Source of the DNA: an uncultured Paracoccaceae bacterium
GTDB lineage: Bacteria > Pseudomonadota > Alphaproteobacteria > Rhodobacterales > Rhodobacteraceae
DNA length: 6,181 nucleotides
NCBI GenBank assembly: GCA_937916485.1
Contig: CALFSV010000088.1
Location: 1-6,181, forward strand
Reading direction: 5' to 3'
In this document: piece after piece, positions 1 through 6,181 of the stretch
Position numbering within the stretch: the stretch's first letter is position 1
How the letters are laid out: each line of letters opens with the position of its first letter
The notes under the pieces: model-generated
Database searches by the model: none
Told to the model about the DNA's origin: nothing
What the model saw: only the letters and a program-made list of their open reading frames with translations
Position numbers and translations under genes: made by a program

Positions 1-95
1 CTGTGCGCATGTTGCGCATGAGTTTTCTATAGACTTCTTTGGTGGACTTACGCTGTCTTAGGGTTACTGAAAGTACATGCGCAACGGACGCACAG
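1..95. repeat. Imperfect 20-base inverted repeat
   Basis: Bases 1-20 (CTGTGCGCATGTTGCGCATG) pair with bases 76-95 (CATGCGCAACGGACGCACAG) at 17 of 20 positions: ten perfect pairs at the inner end, three mismatches, then seven pairs. The intervening loop is 55 bases. The left arm itself contains a direct repeat, TGCGCATG at 4-11 and 13-20. A second inverted pair, TTTTCTAT at 23-30 and ATAGAAAA at 129-136, lies next to it. The left arm begins at the first base of the window, so the repeat could extend further. It could be a relic of a mobile-element end, an RNA hairpin or a protein-binding site; nothing here decides between them. Confidence 0.6.
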
Positions 96-324
96 ACGCA
101 TTACTTGGGATTTGGTGACGAGAGAGCGATAGAAAATCGAACGTACAGCATCACAGCCAAGCGGATTATTTCTGGGCTTGTTTTGAAGCACCTGACTGGA
201 GAGCGTTTTGTCATACGGAGAAGCTACGAAACAGCCCTGCACGGCTCAAGTTGGTTTTGTCTGACAATACCCGCCTGCCAGCTTCAACCGGATTTGATCT
301 GACATTGCCTCACTTTTTTGTAGG
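96..324. other. Non-coding or degenerate stretch downstream of the operon
   Basis: I see no recognisable gene here on either strand. Open frames exist (an 87-codon plus-strand frame starting with TTG at 39, a 64-codon minus-strand frame starting at 242), but neither encodes a recognisable domain, has a good ribosome binding site or resembles its neighbours in composition. TCTGACA occurs twice in direct orientation (260-266 and 299-305), the first copy inside the small palindrome TGTCTGACA. The minus-strand operon should terminate in or beyond this stretch, but there is no GC-rich hairpin followed by a U-run on that strand. Confidence 0.5.
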
Positions 325-1359
325 CTAGTCGTAACCCGTCATTTCTAGGTAGCCGCGCCCTGTATGGCTGCCGAGAACGATAATCGGACCCTCCCAGTAA
401 GGGACTGAAGTATCCATCCATGCCTGTGGGTTTATTGCAGTCACCTCGACATCCACTCCACGGTCAGGCAACCGCACATTCCATGTGGTAGGCACATCAC
501 GTCCGCCAACATCAGAGATCGCAACCGGGTCAGCTTCAAACGCGCCGTTGGCGTAGGAAGTTGCAGAACCGTTAGGGTCAATCCACGTCGCAGAAGTATA
601 GTAGCTACCATCAGTTTGGCGCAGGCGAAATCCCATTAATTTGCCATCCTCCAACGACAACGAGAACCAGTCCCATCCCGTTTGATTGTCAGAGAGCGGC
701 TGAGAGGACCATTCCCGATCTAGCCAAGCATCACCAGCGACTTCTATACTACCCGTCGGAAGAATCAGGGTTCCCTCAATTGCGTAGAACGGTTGAGAGT
801 AGTAAAAAGAAGCCTGCCCCTCTGCTGATTTTACCGAGTATCCCTCATCGCCGTGAAATACCAAAGGGCCATCTGATTTCAAGACCATATCATAAGCGAA
901 TTCAGGCCCACTCGCCGTCATGGCCAGCGTTGCAAAATCAGGGCCTACTAGCTGCCAATCGTCAATCCAGGCCTCAAACGGGTCGGCCTGTACCCCCGCC
1001 TGTCCAATACCACCACGGGCAAGACGCTCAGTCACAAAATGCGCGTCAGGAGTGGTTACCGCCGCGTGACCCATCCACAGCTGGGGTGAGGACCACCCTT
1101 TGCCACCATCCGACGTAAGCGCAGAGCGAAACAGCGTCCATTGAAGACCGTACGGCGTCCCATCAAGACCTTCAAGGTTAGCCGTCAGATACCACCATTC
1201 AATCCGATAATCATAGTGGGGACCATGATCGGTCGGAAAATCAAATTGTGCTGGGCGTTGCGGAGACGAGAAACCGTCGACATCAGTGCCGAGGCCCGCG
1301 AAGCCCTGTGCACTTGCGGTGATGGGCCAAAGCAAAAGGAGAACGACTCTAGCGTTCAT
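325..1359 (-). CDS. attH: Secreted AttH/CrtC-type lipocalin-like protein
   Basis: This encodes a 344-residue exported protein of the AttH / carotenoid 1,2-hydratase (CrtC) superfamily, which has two lipocalin-like beta-barrel domains. Residues 1-17 form a signal peptide (MNAR, then VVLLLLWPI, ending in TASA before QG), so it should be periplasmic; there is no lipobox cysteine. Family hallmarks visible are FPTDHGPHYDYRIEWWYLTA at 41-60, QWTLFR at 73-78, WMGHAAVT at 95-102, GDAWLDREWSS at 209-219 and the C-terminal GRGYLEMTGY at 334-343. I chose the ATG at 1359, which puts the charged N-region directly before the hydrophobic core; a TTG two codons upstream (1365) is possible. The ATG overlaps the end of the permease gene by 11 bases, so translation is probably coupled. 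Members include true carotenoid hydratases and many proteins of unknown substrate. With an ABC transporter and no carotenoid genes in the window, an AttH-like role with a lipophilic ligand is more likely than carotenoid synthesis; the ligand is unknown. The symbol marks family resemblance only. Confidence 0.88.
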   Translation of the reverse strand: MNARVVLLLLWPITASAQGFAGLGTDVDGFSSPQRPAQFDFPTDHGPHYDYRIEWWYLTANLEGLDGTPYGLQWTLFRSALTSDGGKGWSSPQLWMGHAAVTTPDAHFVTERLARGGIGQAGVQADPFEAWIDDWQLVGPDFATLAMTASGPEFAYDMVLKSDGPLVFHGDEGYSVKSAEGQASFYYSQPFYAIEGTLILPTGSIEVAGDAWLDREWSSQPLSDNQTGWDWFSLSLEDGKLMGFRLRQTDGSYYTSATWIDPNGSATSYANGAFEADPVAISDVGGRDVPTTWNVRLPDRGVDVEVTAINPQAWMDTSVPYWEGPIIVLGSHTGRGYLEMTGYD

Positions 1360-3733
1360 TTGCAAACACTTTCAGCAAATCCGCCGGCCGCGTCCGAGCA
1401 AGCTTTGTTGCAGGCCAGAGCGCGGCGATAGCAGCAGCGGCCACCGCAAAAGCAGCGAGGCGCGCGTAGTCCAGTGGGAATAAAAACATCGGCAAACGCC
1501 ATCCGAAGGCCTCAACATTGACAACTGCCAACAAGGTCCATGCCAGCGAGAGCCCTAGTGGCAATGCGAGAGCCGTGGTGAGTAGCGCCAAAAGGACGGC
1601 ACGGACGATTTCCAAACGGCCCAGCCGCGCACGAGTAATGCCCTGCGCCCAAACAGGAGCAAGTTGTGGGATGCGCATGTTAGCGAGGGCCAACAAACTC
1701 ATCAAAATGGCAAAGCCTGCCACGGCGAGTGTCAGTATATTGAGCGCACCTGTCACCGTGAAGGTCCTATCAAACACCGCCAATGAAAACGCCTTAATAC
1801 CTGCTTGATTGATCATGTTTACCTCAGTTAGGCCGAAGTCTGCGCCGAGATCGAGGGATAGGGCCGTCACACGCGACGGATCTATGCGCACGCCGAACCG
1901 AAGGGGGGAGATATCGGGAAATAGGGCTGCGAACTTGGCTTCAGTAATGATAACCTGTCCGATTGGATTGCCGTAATCGCCATAAATACCCACAACTTTA
2001 AAGGGTTGCCCTGCAATCGTAATTTCATCACCAATCGCGATGCCCGCGCGACGGGCGAGTTGTTCGTTAATCGCGGCCGCTTGTCCTGCTTCAATTAGCG
2101 CCCAAGCGCCGGGTACAGCATCCAAAAACAACCAGTTATCGCGGTATGTTGCATGGGCTATAGGACCGTAGATTTCAGATGGAAGGCCGCGGATGTCTTG
2201 ATTAGCAGACTGAATTGGCAGAACCTTGTCAACACGGAGTTCAAGATAGGGGCGCAGGCTGGCGGCCTGTTGCGCGTCATCCGCATAAACGTAAAATTCC
2301 GAAGCAAGCCGTTGGTCAAGGAACCCTGTAAAGGTCAAACGGAAACTATTCACCATCGTAGAGACACCAACGTTGGTAGCCATCGCGATCAAAAGCGCCA
2401 TCAACGCCAGCGACAGGCCTGGAAGTTGTTGGCGCGTATCCGCCCAGAACCATTCCTCCATAATAGATTTGGCATGCCGCGCGCCAGCGGTAAGTAGACC
2501 GTCCAATATAACGGGTAGGGCAAGGGCCGCCCCAATCAGAAGAGCGGCAAGCATGGCAAAACCGGCCACTAGCCCACTGCCCAACCATCCTAGCAGACTG
2601 GCCGCAACAAGAAGAAACATAGCCAACACAGTTTGTATCAGGCGACTACGCCTGGCCTGCATCGCCCAAGCATGTGGCCGCGCCGACGCCAGCAGGGGCA
2701 TACATGCCAAGCGCCAAAGCGACGCGGCTGCCGCCAAAGCCGTACCACCCACAGCAATAAGCAGACCAGAGACCCACCATTCCGGCCGAAACTGCAAGGT
2801 GCCTGAAATCGATTGCCCATAAAGACCCAATATAGTGGCAGCAACGTCAGGCAACAGCGCGGCAGCCATGAAATAGCCAAGCCCGACGCCGATCATGCCA
2901 GCCAAGACTGAGATGCCGACCAGTTCAAATGCGATAAGGGCGATCAGGTGTACTAGGGGAAAGCCCAGCGCGCGCAAAGTGCGAATGACCGGTCGACGCT
3001 GTTCAAATGCGAGGCCGATGGCGCCATGCACGATGAAAATACCCACTATAAACGAGAGGAGACCAAAGGCCGTGAGATTTAAATGGAAACTGTCTGTCAA
3101 ACGCCCCACGTCCGATCCACTTTGCGGCGGGATCAATTCGAAATTTGGGGCGATCACCTCAAGTGGGGGCTGTATGAGTGGTTGTTGTGGCGCAACGATT
3201 AGGCGCGAAATCTGCCCATCTAATCCCAACAGTATTTGTGCAGTGCCAACATCTGTTAGAATAACCGCAGGGGCCACATCGGATGACGGAAATTTGCGTA
3301 CATCTACCTCACCCAACCGCTCAAGGGTTTCTTGGGTTGCAAACAAGATACCGCGTGTGATCATTTCGATCGTCAACTTACCGTCACTCAGACCAACAGG
3401 AGTCAGTCCACTCGGCGATGTCAGGGCATCGATGCCAATCAAACGGATGCCGTCTAATCGCCCTTCAACAACAGGGCTGACAAGCCAGCCCGCACGTCGC
3501 AAGGCAATGAAATCTTCCTGCGGTATTGTGCCTGTGCGAGCAACGATCTGGGCGAACATCCCCTCACCCAAAGTTTCAGCAGCGGCATCATATGAGGCGC
3601 GCGCTTCGGTGTTGACCGCCTGAACTCCCGACCAAAGCGCCGTAGCCAAAGACAGCCCTACCACCAACGTGAATAACTGCATCGGATTGCGACGCCAATG
3701 GGACAGCAACGCTAAAAGACCCGCATTTATCAT
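1349..3733 (-). CDS. FtsX-like ABC transporter permease, two FtsX halves, about 10 TM
   Basis: This is a 794-residue inner-membrane permease of the FtsX/MacB-type (type VII) class. I see hydrophobic segments at about residues 18-40, 216-242, 258-296, 318-345, 362-384, 386-415, 436-466, 655-683, 705-738 and 752-776. The layout is two FtsX units in one chain: TM1, a periplasmic domain (about 41-215) and three TMs; two linking TMs; then a TM, a second periplasmic domain (about 467-655) and three TMs. This differs from single-unit LolC/LolE and resembles the large YbbP-like permeases that work as one polypeptide. The C-terminal [14 protein letters not shown] is the usual cytoplasmic tail after the last FtsX helix. 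The start ATG overlaps the ATPase stop as ATGA. A GAGGA sits directly against the start codon, too close for an ideal ribosome site, so coupling to the upstream gene is the likelier route. Such permeases usually move or extract lipids, lipoproteins or other hydrophobic molecules by mechanotransmission; the substrate here is not evident. Confidence 0.92.
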   Translation of the reverse strand: MINAGLLALLSHWRRNPMQLFTLVVGLSLATALWSGVQAVNTEARASYDAAAETLGEGMFAQIVARTGTIPQEDFIALRRAGWLVSPVVEGRLDGIRLIGIDALTSPSGLTPVGLSDGKLTIEMITRGILFATQETLERLGEVDVRKFPSSDVAPAVILTDVGTAQILLGLDGQISRLIVAPQQPLIQPPLEVIAPNFELIPPQSGSDVGRLTDSFHLNLTAFGLLSFIVGIFIVHGAIGLAFEQRRPVIRTLRALGFPLVHLIALIAFELVGISVLAGMIGVGLGYFMAAALLPDVAATILGLYGQSISGTLQFRPEWWVSGLLIAVGGTALAAAASLWRLACMPLLASARPHAWAMQARRSRLIQTVLAMFLLVAASLLGWLGSGLVAGFAMLAALLIGAALALPVILDGLLTAGARHAKSIMEEWFWADTRQQLPGLSLALMALLIAMATNVGVSTMVNSFRLTFTGFLDQRLASEFYVYADDAQQAASLRPYLELRVDKVLPIQSANQDIRGLPSEIYGPIAHATYRDNWLFLDAVPGAWALIEAGQAAAINEQLARRAGIAIGDEITIAGQPFKVVGIYGDYGNPIGQVIITEAKFAALFPDISPLRFGVRIDPSRVTALSLDLGADFGLTEVNMINQAGIKAFSLAVFDRTFTVTGALNILTLAVAGFAILMSLLALANMRIPQLAPVWAQGITRARLGRLEIVRAVLLALLTTALALPLGLSLAWTLLAVVNVEAFGWRLPMFLFPLDYARLAAFAVAAAAIAALWPATKLARTRPADLLKVFANER

Positions 3734-4398
3734 TCCTCAGCACGTTCGATTTGGCCTGCGCGCAAGTGTAAGCGGCGGCCCATAAGACCCGCCAACCGAT
3801 GTGAATGGGTGACCAACAACAGGGCAGAATCAGTTTCTATCGCAAGGGTCATCATAAGCTCCATCACCTTGTCGGCTGTTTCTTCATCCAGATTGCCAGT
3901 AGGTTCATCGGCAAGAATGAGTGCGGGTTTTGCCGCCAAGGTGCGCGCAATCGCGACACGCTGTTGCTGACCTCCTGAAAGTTGTTCAGGATATTTCCCC
4001 AACTGTGCAGACAAGCCCAGCCGGTCTGCCAATTCCTTGATCCAGTTCTGGTCCAAACGGCCTGCAAGGCGGGCCTGGAACCCAATATTGGACTCCACGG
4101 TCAGGGATGGAATCAAGTTGAACTGTTGAAACACTACACCAACCTTGTCACGGCGCATGCCCGCGCGCCCAGCATCATCCATAGCCCCGATATCCACACC
4201 ATCGACTGCCACAATACCGCTGTCAGGTTGATCGAGGCCTCCAATAATGTGGAGCAATGTACTTTTACCACTGCCCGATTCGCCTGTGAGAGCAAGTGTT
4301 TCGCCTCGCGCCAGAAGCATTTTGATACCCCGCAGAACAGGCAAATGGCCATCAGGTCCGGCGTAAGACTTGTGCAGATCGCTTACGGATAGAAGCAT
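3730..4398 (-). CDS. ABC transporter ATP-binding protein, LolD/MacB class
   Basis: This is a 222-residue cytoplasmic ATPase, complete in length for the LolD/FtsE/MacB-type subfamily. Visible motifs are Walker [10 protein letters not shown] (39-47), Q-loop Gln91 in [10 protein letters not shown], signature LSGGQQQR (140-147), Walker B ILADEPTG (161-168, catalytic Glu165), D-loop NLD (169-171) and H-loop His198 in LVTHSH. The phrase [16 protein letters not shown] is typical of the subfamily that partners FtsX-like permeases, and the next gene downstream is such a permease, overlapping by 4 bases. It is the first gene of the operon. The ATG at 4398 lacks a strong Shine-Dalgarno sequence: GAAG lies 4 bases before the start codon and GAAGGA lies further upstream, and the start codon lies within a small hairpin. 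Assigning it as LolD itself would be unsafe, because lolD normally accompanies lolC/lolE rather than a large double permease plus an AttH-like gene. Confidence 0.93.
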   Translation of the reverse strand: MLLSVSDLHKSYAGPDGHLPVLRGIKMLLARGETLALTGESGSGKSTLLHIIGGLDQPDSGIVAVDGVDIGAMDDAGRAGMRRDKVGVVFQQFNLIPSLTVESNIGFQARLAGRLDQNWIKELADRLGLSAQLGKYPEQLSGGQQQRVAIARTLAAKPALILADEPTGNLDEETADKVMELMMTLAIETDSALLLVTHSHRLAGLMGRRLHLRAGQIERAEE

Positions 4399-4405
4399 GG
4401 GCTTC
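4392..4405 (-). promoter_or_regulatory. Start-codon hairpin of the ABC ATPase gene
   Basis: On the minus-strand transcript the sequence reads GAAGC-CCAT-GCTTC: a 5-base perfect stem with a 4-base loop in which the start ATG straddles the loop and the 3' arm. The 5' arm includes GAAG, the only purine stretch at nearly correct distance to act as a ribosome site. A second copy, CCGAAG, lies 12 bases further upstream and could compete for pairing. This may tune translation of the whole coupled operon, but a 5-base stem is short and could be coincidental. Confidence 0.3.
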
Positions 4406-4510
4406 GGTTGATCCTTCGGTAATTGGAAACTTATTACCTAAACTAGCGGTGAGGCGAAAAATTTAAAGGGGTGTTCGATTTTGCGCATATGCTTCATCGC
4501 AACGTCAGAA

Positions 4511-4517
4511 GAGGAGG
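4511..4517 (+). promoter_or_regulatory. Strong Shine-Dalgarno sequence GAGGAGG
   Basis: GAGGAGG contains AGGAGG, a full match to the anti-Shine-Dalgarno core. The next in-frame GTG begins 7 bases downstream at 4525, which is optimal spacing. It is the strongest ribosome-binding-like sequence noticed in the window, yet it is not in front of any of the long genes; the kinase gene starts about 250 bases further on. Confidence 0.4.
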
Positions 4518-4524
4518 TTTGAGG

Positions 4525-4629
4525 GTGCCGTTAGACAAAAAGGGGGGCTTATTGGGCGTCCAGTATAGCTTTAACCTATGCGCTCAAAAGTGGTGCTTCA
4601 TAGCGAAGCTGCGACACGGTCCAGCTTGA
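4525..4629 (+). CDS. Possible small ORF, 34 residues, unknown function
   Basis: A GTG at 4525 opens a 34-codon frame that ends in TGA at 4627-4629. The encoded peptide begins VPLDKKGGLLGVQYSF, contains two cysteines four residues apart (CAQKWC) and ends in a basic stretch (AKLRHGPA). It has no signal peptide or membrane segment, and I recognise no family. Support comes from the ribosome site at 4511-4517 with ideal spacing and from its position as a possible leader upstream of the kinase gene. Its 3' end overlaps a 6-base inverted repeat (4607-4627). Against it: the start is GTG, the peptide is short, and the composition gives no independent sign of coding. It could be a leader peptide, a small protein or chance. 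Confidence 0.25.
   Translation: MPLDKKGGLLGVQYSFNLCAQKWCFIAKLRHGPA
4607..4627 (+). repeat. Short inverted repeat at the small ORF end
   Basis: AAGCTG (4607-4612) and CAGCTT (4622-4627) form a perfect 6-base stem with a 9-base loop. Just before it, GCTTC-ATAGC-GAAGC (4595-4609) offers a 5-base stem that shares bases with the first arm, so the two hairpins are mutually exclusive. No U-run follows, so this is not a standard intrinsic terminator. Overlap of exclusive hairpins with the end of a small ORF is reminiscent of a leader arrangement, but both stems are short. Confidence 0.25.
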
Positions 4630-4668
4630 AATTGACTCGTAAAACATTTGATGATTATCCCGTCTAGT

Positions 4669-4699
4669 TTGATTAAGCCCTACTCAGATTTCTGATAAT
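4669..4699 (+). promoter_or_regulatory. Candidate promoter of the ABC1 kinase gene
   Basis: TTGATT (4669-4674) matches the -35 consensus at 4 of 6 bases and GATAAT (4694-4699) matches the -10 consensus at 5 of 6. The 19-base spacer is longer than ideal. Transcription from here would give a leader of about 60 bases before the ATG at 4768. A second -35-like TTGACT (4632-4637) has only GATTAT 15 bases downstream. The -10 element lies within the repeat cluster at 4684-4721, so a protein bound there would block it. Confidence 0.3.
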
Positions 4700-4721
4700 T
4701 TTTGATAAAATATCAGATTTC
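4684..4721 (+). promoter_or_regulatory. AT-rich repeat cluster, possible operator
   Basis: Three related half-sites occur together: TGATA at 4693-4697, TGATA at 4703-4707 (exactly 10 bases later, one helical turn) and the inverted TATCA at 4711-4715. The last two form the palindrome TGATA-AAA-TATCA, and the first with the third extends to TCTGATA/TATCAGA. The block is flanked by a 9-base direct repeat, TCAGATTTC, at 4684-4692 and 4713-4721. It overlaps the candidate -10 element. The arrangement suits binding of a dimeric regulator. It is not a canonical FNR/CRP box (TTGAT-N4-ATCAA), because spacing and outer bases differ. Confidence 0.4.
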
Positions 4722-4767
4722 ATGGGTGCTATATTGCAACTGCGGGCAATCCAGCTATCTGACATCG

Positions 4768-6147
4768 ATGAGAAATAGACATAGTGAAGCTGGTGCTCGC
4801 CCCATCTCAGTGCCAGCCAGACGTTTTGAACGATTGGGAAAGCTTGGTTCCTTGTCTGCAGGTATAGCCAGCAGCATGGCGCTAAATAGCGTTAAACAAT
4901 TGGGACAAGGCAAACGCCCCTCTTTACGCAACCTATTGTTGACGCAATCCAACGTCCAACGTGTGTCAGACCAACTGGCGCAAATGCGCGGTGCGGCAAT
5001 GAAAATAGGTCAACTCATGTCTATGGACGCTGGGGATGTACTTCCACCAGAATTGTCCCAAATCCTAATGCGCTTGCGTGACAATGCAAATCCCATGCCT
5101 CCTGCCCAATTAAAGAGGGTTTTAAACGCTGAATGGCCAGTTCAATGGTTACGGTCTTTCGATAAATTCGATGTACGACCAATCGCTGCAGCTTCCATCG
5201 GGCAGGTGCATCGAGGCCAACTTAAGGATGGACGCGATCTTGCCATTAAGGTGCAATATCCTGGTGTTGCCAAAAGTATCGATAGCGATGTTGCAAATGT
5301 TGGTATTTTGATGCGTATGTCTGGTCTGTTGCCTAAAGGTTTCAAACTGGCCCCGTATCTGGAGGAAGGCCGCAAACAACTCCACGCAGAAACCAACTAT
5401 AACCGAGAAGCTACTCAACTAGTGCGGTTTGGTGATTTGCTGGCAAATAAAACGCAGTTTGTTGTTCCCGAGCTTCACAATGACTGGAGCACACCAAATA
5501 TTCTGGCAATGACTTATGTAGCAGGCGTGCCAATTGAACGTGTTACGGAAGAACCCCAAGAAATTCGTGATCAAGTCGCCAAAGACTTAATTGACCTCAC
5601 TCTGCACGAGTTATTCTCCTATGGAGTAATGCAAACAGATCCAAACTTTGCCAATTATCTCTATCAACCAGACAATCACCGGATCGCCTTATTGGACTTT
5701 GGTGCAACCCATGAAATTTCGCAGCCTGTAGTACAATTTTACCACCGACTCATGCTCGCCGGTTTTGCTGGCGATGATGTAGCCCTAGAAGCGACGATAA
5801 AGGACATTGGTTTTATCGATGAAAACATAAAAGATAACCAAGTCAAACAAATAGTCCATATAGTCAAATTTGTATTCGAAACATTACAAGAAAATCTCTA
5901 TCTGGATTTTGCAAACACAAAATTAGCAACGGATCTTCAGGACTTAGTAATTTCTTTGGCTAAGGATGGCTTCACACCACCACCATTGCCAATAGACGTT
6001 CTCCTAATACAGCGAAAATTTGGTGGGATGTTTCTCCTAGCAGCTAAACTCGCTGCTCGGGTCGATGTCGTCTCATTAGTCGCAGATCACTTGCAAGGCA
6101 GTGCACCGAGTTACCAAACAAATCAAACGGTGCTGTCAGACGAATGA
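4768..6147 (+). CDS. ABC1/UbiB/COQ8-family atypical kinase
   Basis: This 459-residue protein belongs to the ABC1 (AarF/UbiB/ADCK/COQ8) family of protein-kinase-like ATPases that support ubiquinone synthesis and membrane-lipid homeostasis. Motifs in order: KIGQ (79-82, the KxGQ motif that restricts nucleotide binding), the Ala-rich loop AAASIGQVH (140-148) in place of a glycine-rich loop, Lys161 in LAIKVQYPG, ETNYNREA (208-215, the ExD region, with Asn where Asp is usual), catalytic-loop QTDPNFANYLY (289-299, Asp291 and Asn296) and LLDFGAT (308-314, Asp310). MQTDPNxxNFLY followed by LLDFGAT is the style of mitochondrial COQ8 and its alphaproteobacterial relatives; no C-terminal membrane segments like those of E. 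coli UbiB are evident. I chose the ATG at 4768. The frame is open to a TTG at 4702, but that would place coding sequence over the operator-like repeats. No clear Shine-Dalgarno sequence precedes the ATG. The gene is more AT-rich than the operon. No ubiquinone gene is adjacent, so its exact pathway role is inferred. Only 34 bases follow, with no terminator visible. Confidence 0.9.
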   Translation: MRNRHSEAGARPISVPARRFERLGKLGSLSAGIASSMALNSVKQLGQGKRPSLRNLLLTQSNVQRVSDQLAQMRGAAMKIGQLMSMDAGDVLPPELSQILMRLRDNANPMPPAQLKRVLNAEWPVQWLRSFDKFDVRPIAAASIGQVHRGQLKDGRDLAIKVQYPGVAKSIDSDVANVGILMRMSGLLPKGFKLAPYLEEGRKQLHAETNYNREATQLVRFGDLLANKTQFVVPELHNDWSTPNILAMTYVAGVPIERVTEEPQEIRDQVAKDLIDLTLHELFSYGVMQTDPNFANYLYQPDNHRIALLDFGATHEISQPVVQFYHRLMLAGFAGDDVALEATIKDIGFIDENIKDNQVKQIVHIVKFVFETLQENLYLDFANTKLATDLQDLVISLAKDGFTPPPLPIDVLLIQRKFGGMFLLAAKLAARVDVVSLVADHLQGSAPSYQTNQTVLSDE

Positions 6148-6181
6148 GAACTCGCATCAGATTGCTAGCGCAGCCTGAATC

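Larger units (their letters stand above)
4399..4767. other. Divergent intergenic region
   Basis: This 369-base region separates the leftward ABC operon from the rightward kinase gene and must hold both promoters. Seen from the left: the hairpin at the ATPase start, a TTTAAA core (4462-4467), the 8-base palindrome GCATATGC (4485-4492) within TTGCG...CGCAA arms (4481-4485 and 4498-4502), a purine-rich ribosome site with a small ORF (4511-4629), a 6-base inverted repeat AAGCTG/CAGCTT (4607-4612, 4622-4627), then an AT-rich block (4684-4721) with repeated half-sites. I find no convincing -35/-10 pair for the leftward operon. TTGCGCAT at 4481-4488 also occurs in the inverted repeat at the left edge of the window. 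Confidence 0.6.

Noticed and set aside
48..242. 64-codon minus-strand frame downstream of the attH-like gene
   Set aside because: No family resemblance and no ribosome site; it overlaps the opposite-strand frame without coding signal.
39..302. 87-codon plus-strand frame starting with TTG
   Set aside because: No recognisable domain, no ribosome site, and it begins inside the inverted repeat. Probably chance.
246..305. 19-codon minus-strand frame just downstream of the attH-like gene, preceded by GAGG
   Set aside because: GAGG is only two bases from the ATG, and the peptide is very short with no recognisable feature.
311..319. T-run near the attH-like stop codon as an intrinsic terminator
   Set aside because: The T-run is on the plus strand, which is the wrong orientation for the operon, and no GC-rich stem precedes it on that strand.
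1360..1365. TTG start two codons upstream of the attH-like ATG
   Set aside because: ATG at 1359 is a better start codon and gives an ordinary signal peptide; the TTG cannot be excluded but changes little.
2895..3623. 242-codon plus-strand frame inside the permease gene
   Set aside because: It is antisense to a well-supported permease. Its sequence is rich in Arg, Ser and Pro with no domain, as expected of a shadow frame.
4703..4715. FNR/FnrL-type box in front of the kinase gene
   Set aside because: The palindrome is TGATA-N3-TATCA; FNR sites need TTGAT-N4-ATCAA, and the spacing and outer bases do not fit.
4702..4767. TTG-initiated 22-codon N-terminal extension of the ABC1 kinase
   Set aside because: It overlaps the repeat cluster and candidate promoter and resembles no family N-terminus; the ATG at 4768 gives a normal length.
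1..6181. tRNA, rRNA or CRISPR array
   Set aside because: I saw no cloverleaf-like arms, no rRNA-like sequence and no regularly spaced direct repeats.

Overview
The window looks like a chromosomal segment from an alphaproteobacterium, most likely a marine Rhodobacterales relative. That assignment is inferred from the style of the proteins and of the gene order; no rRNA or other phylogenetic marker is present. It holds four clear protein-coding genes, one speculative small ORF, a divergent intergenic region and a gene-poor left edge.

Left edge (1-324): no convincing gene. Its main structure is an imperfect 20-base inverted repeat (1-20 against 76-95, 17 of 20 paired).

Minus-strand operon (325-4398, transcribed right to left): a LolD/MacB-class ABC ATPase, a 794-residue FtsX-type permease with two FtsX-like halves and about ten membrane segments, and a secreted AttH/CrtC-type lipocalin-like protein with a signal peptide. 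The genes overlap by 4 and 11 bases, so they are almost certainly one transcript with coupled translation. The likely theme is handling of a lipophilic molecule in or across the periplasm: the ATPase drives the permease and the lipocalin-like protein binds or modifies the substrate outside the cytoplasm. The substrate cannot be read from the sequence.

Divergent intergenic region (4399-4767): contains a hairpin around the ATPase start codon, a 34-codon plus-strand ORF behind a near-perfect Shine-Dalgarno sequence, and an AT-rich block with TGATA/TATCA half-sites and a 9-base direct repeat that looks like a promoter/operator for the rightward gene.

Plus-strand gene (4768-6147): an ABC1/UbiB/COQ8-family atypical kinase with the KxGQ, Ala-rich loop, QTDPNxxN and DFG motifs, probably acting in ubiquinone or membrane-lipid homeostasis. 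It is visibly more AT-rich than the operon, especially in its 3' half.

I did not find a clearly new system. The points most worth following up are the AttH-ABC operon as a substrate-handling unit, the small ORF with the strong ribosome binding site, and the repeat cluster in front of the kinase gene.
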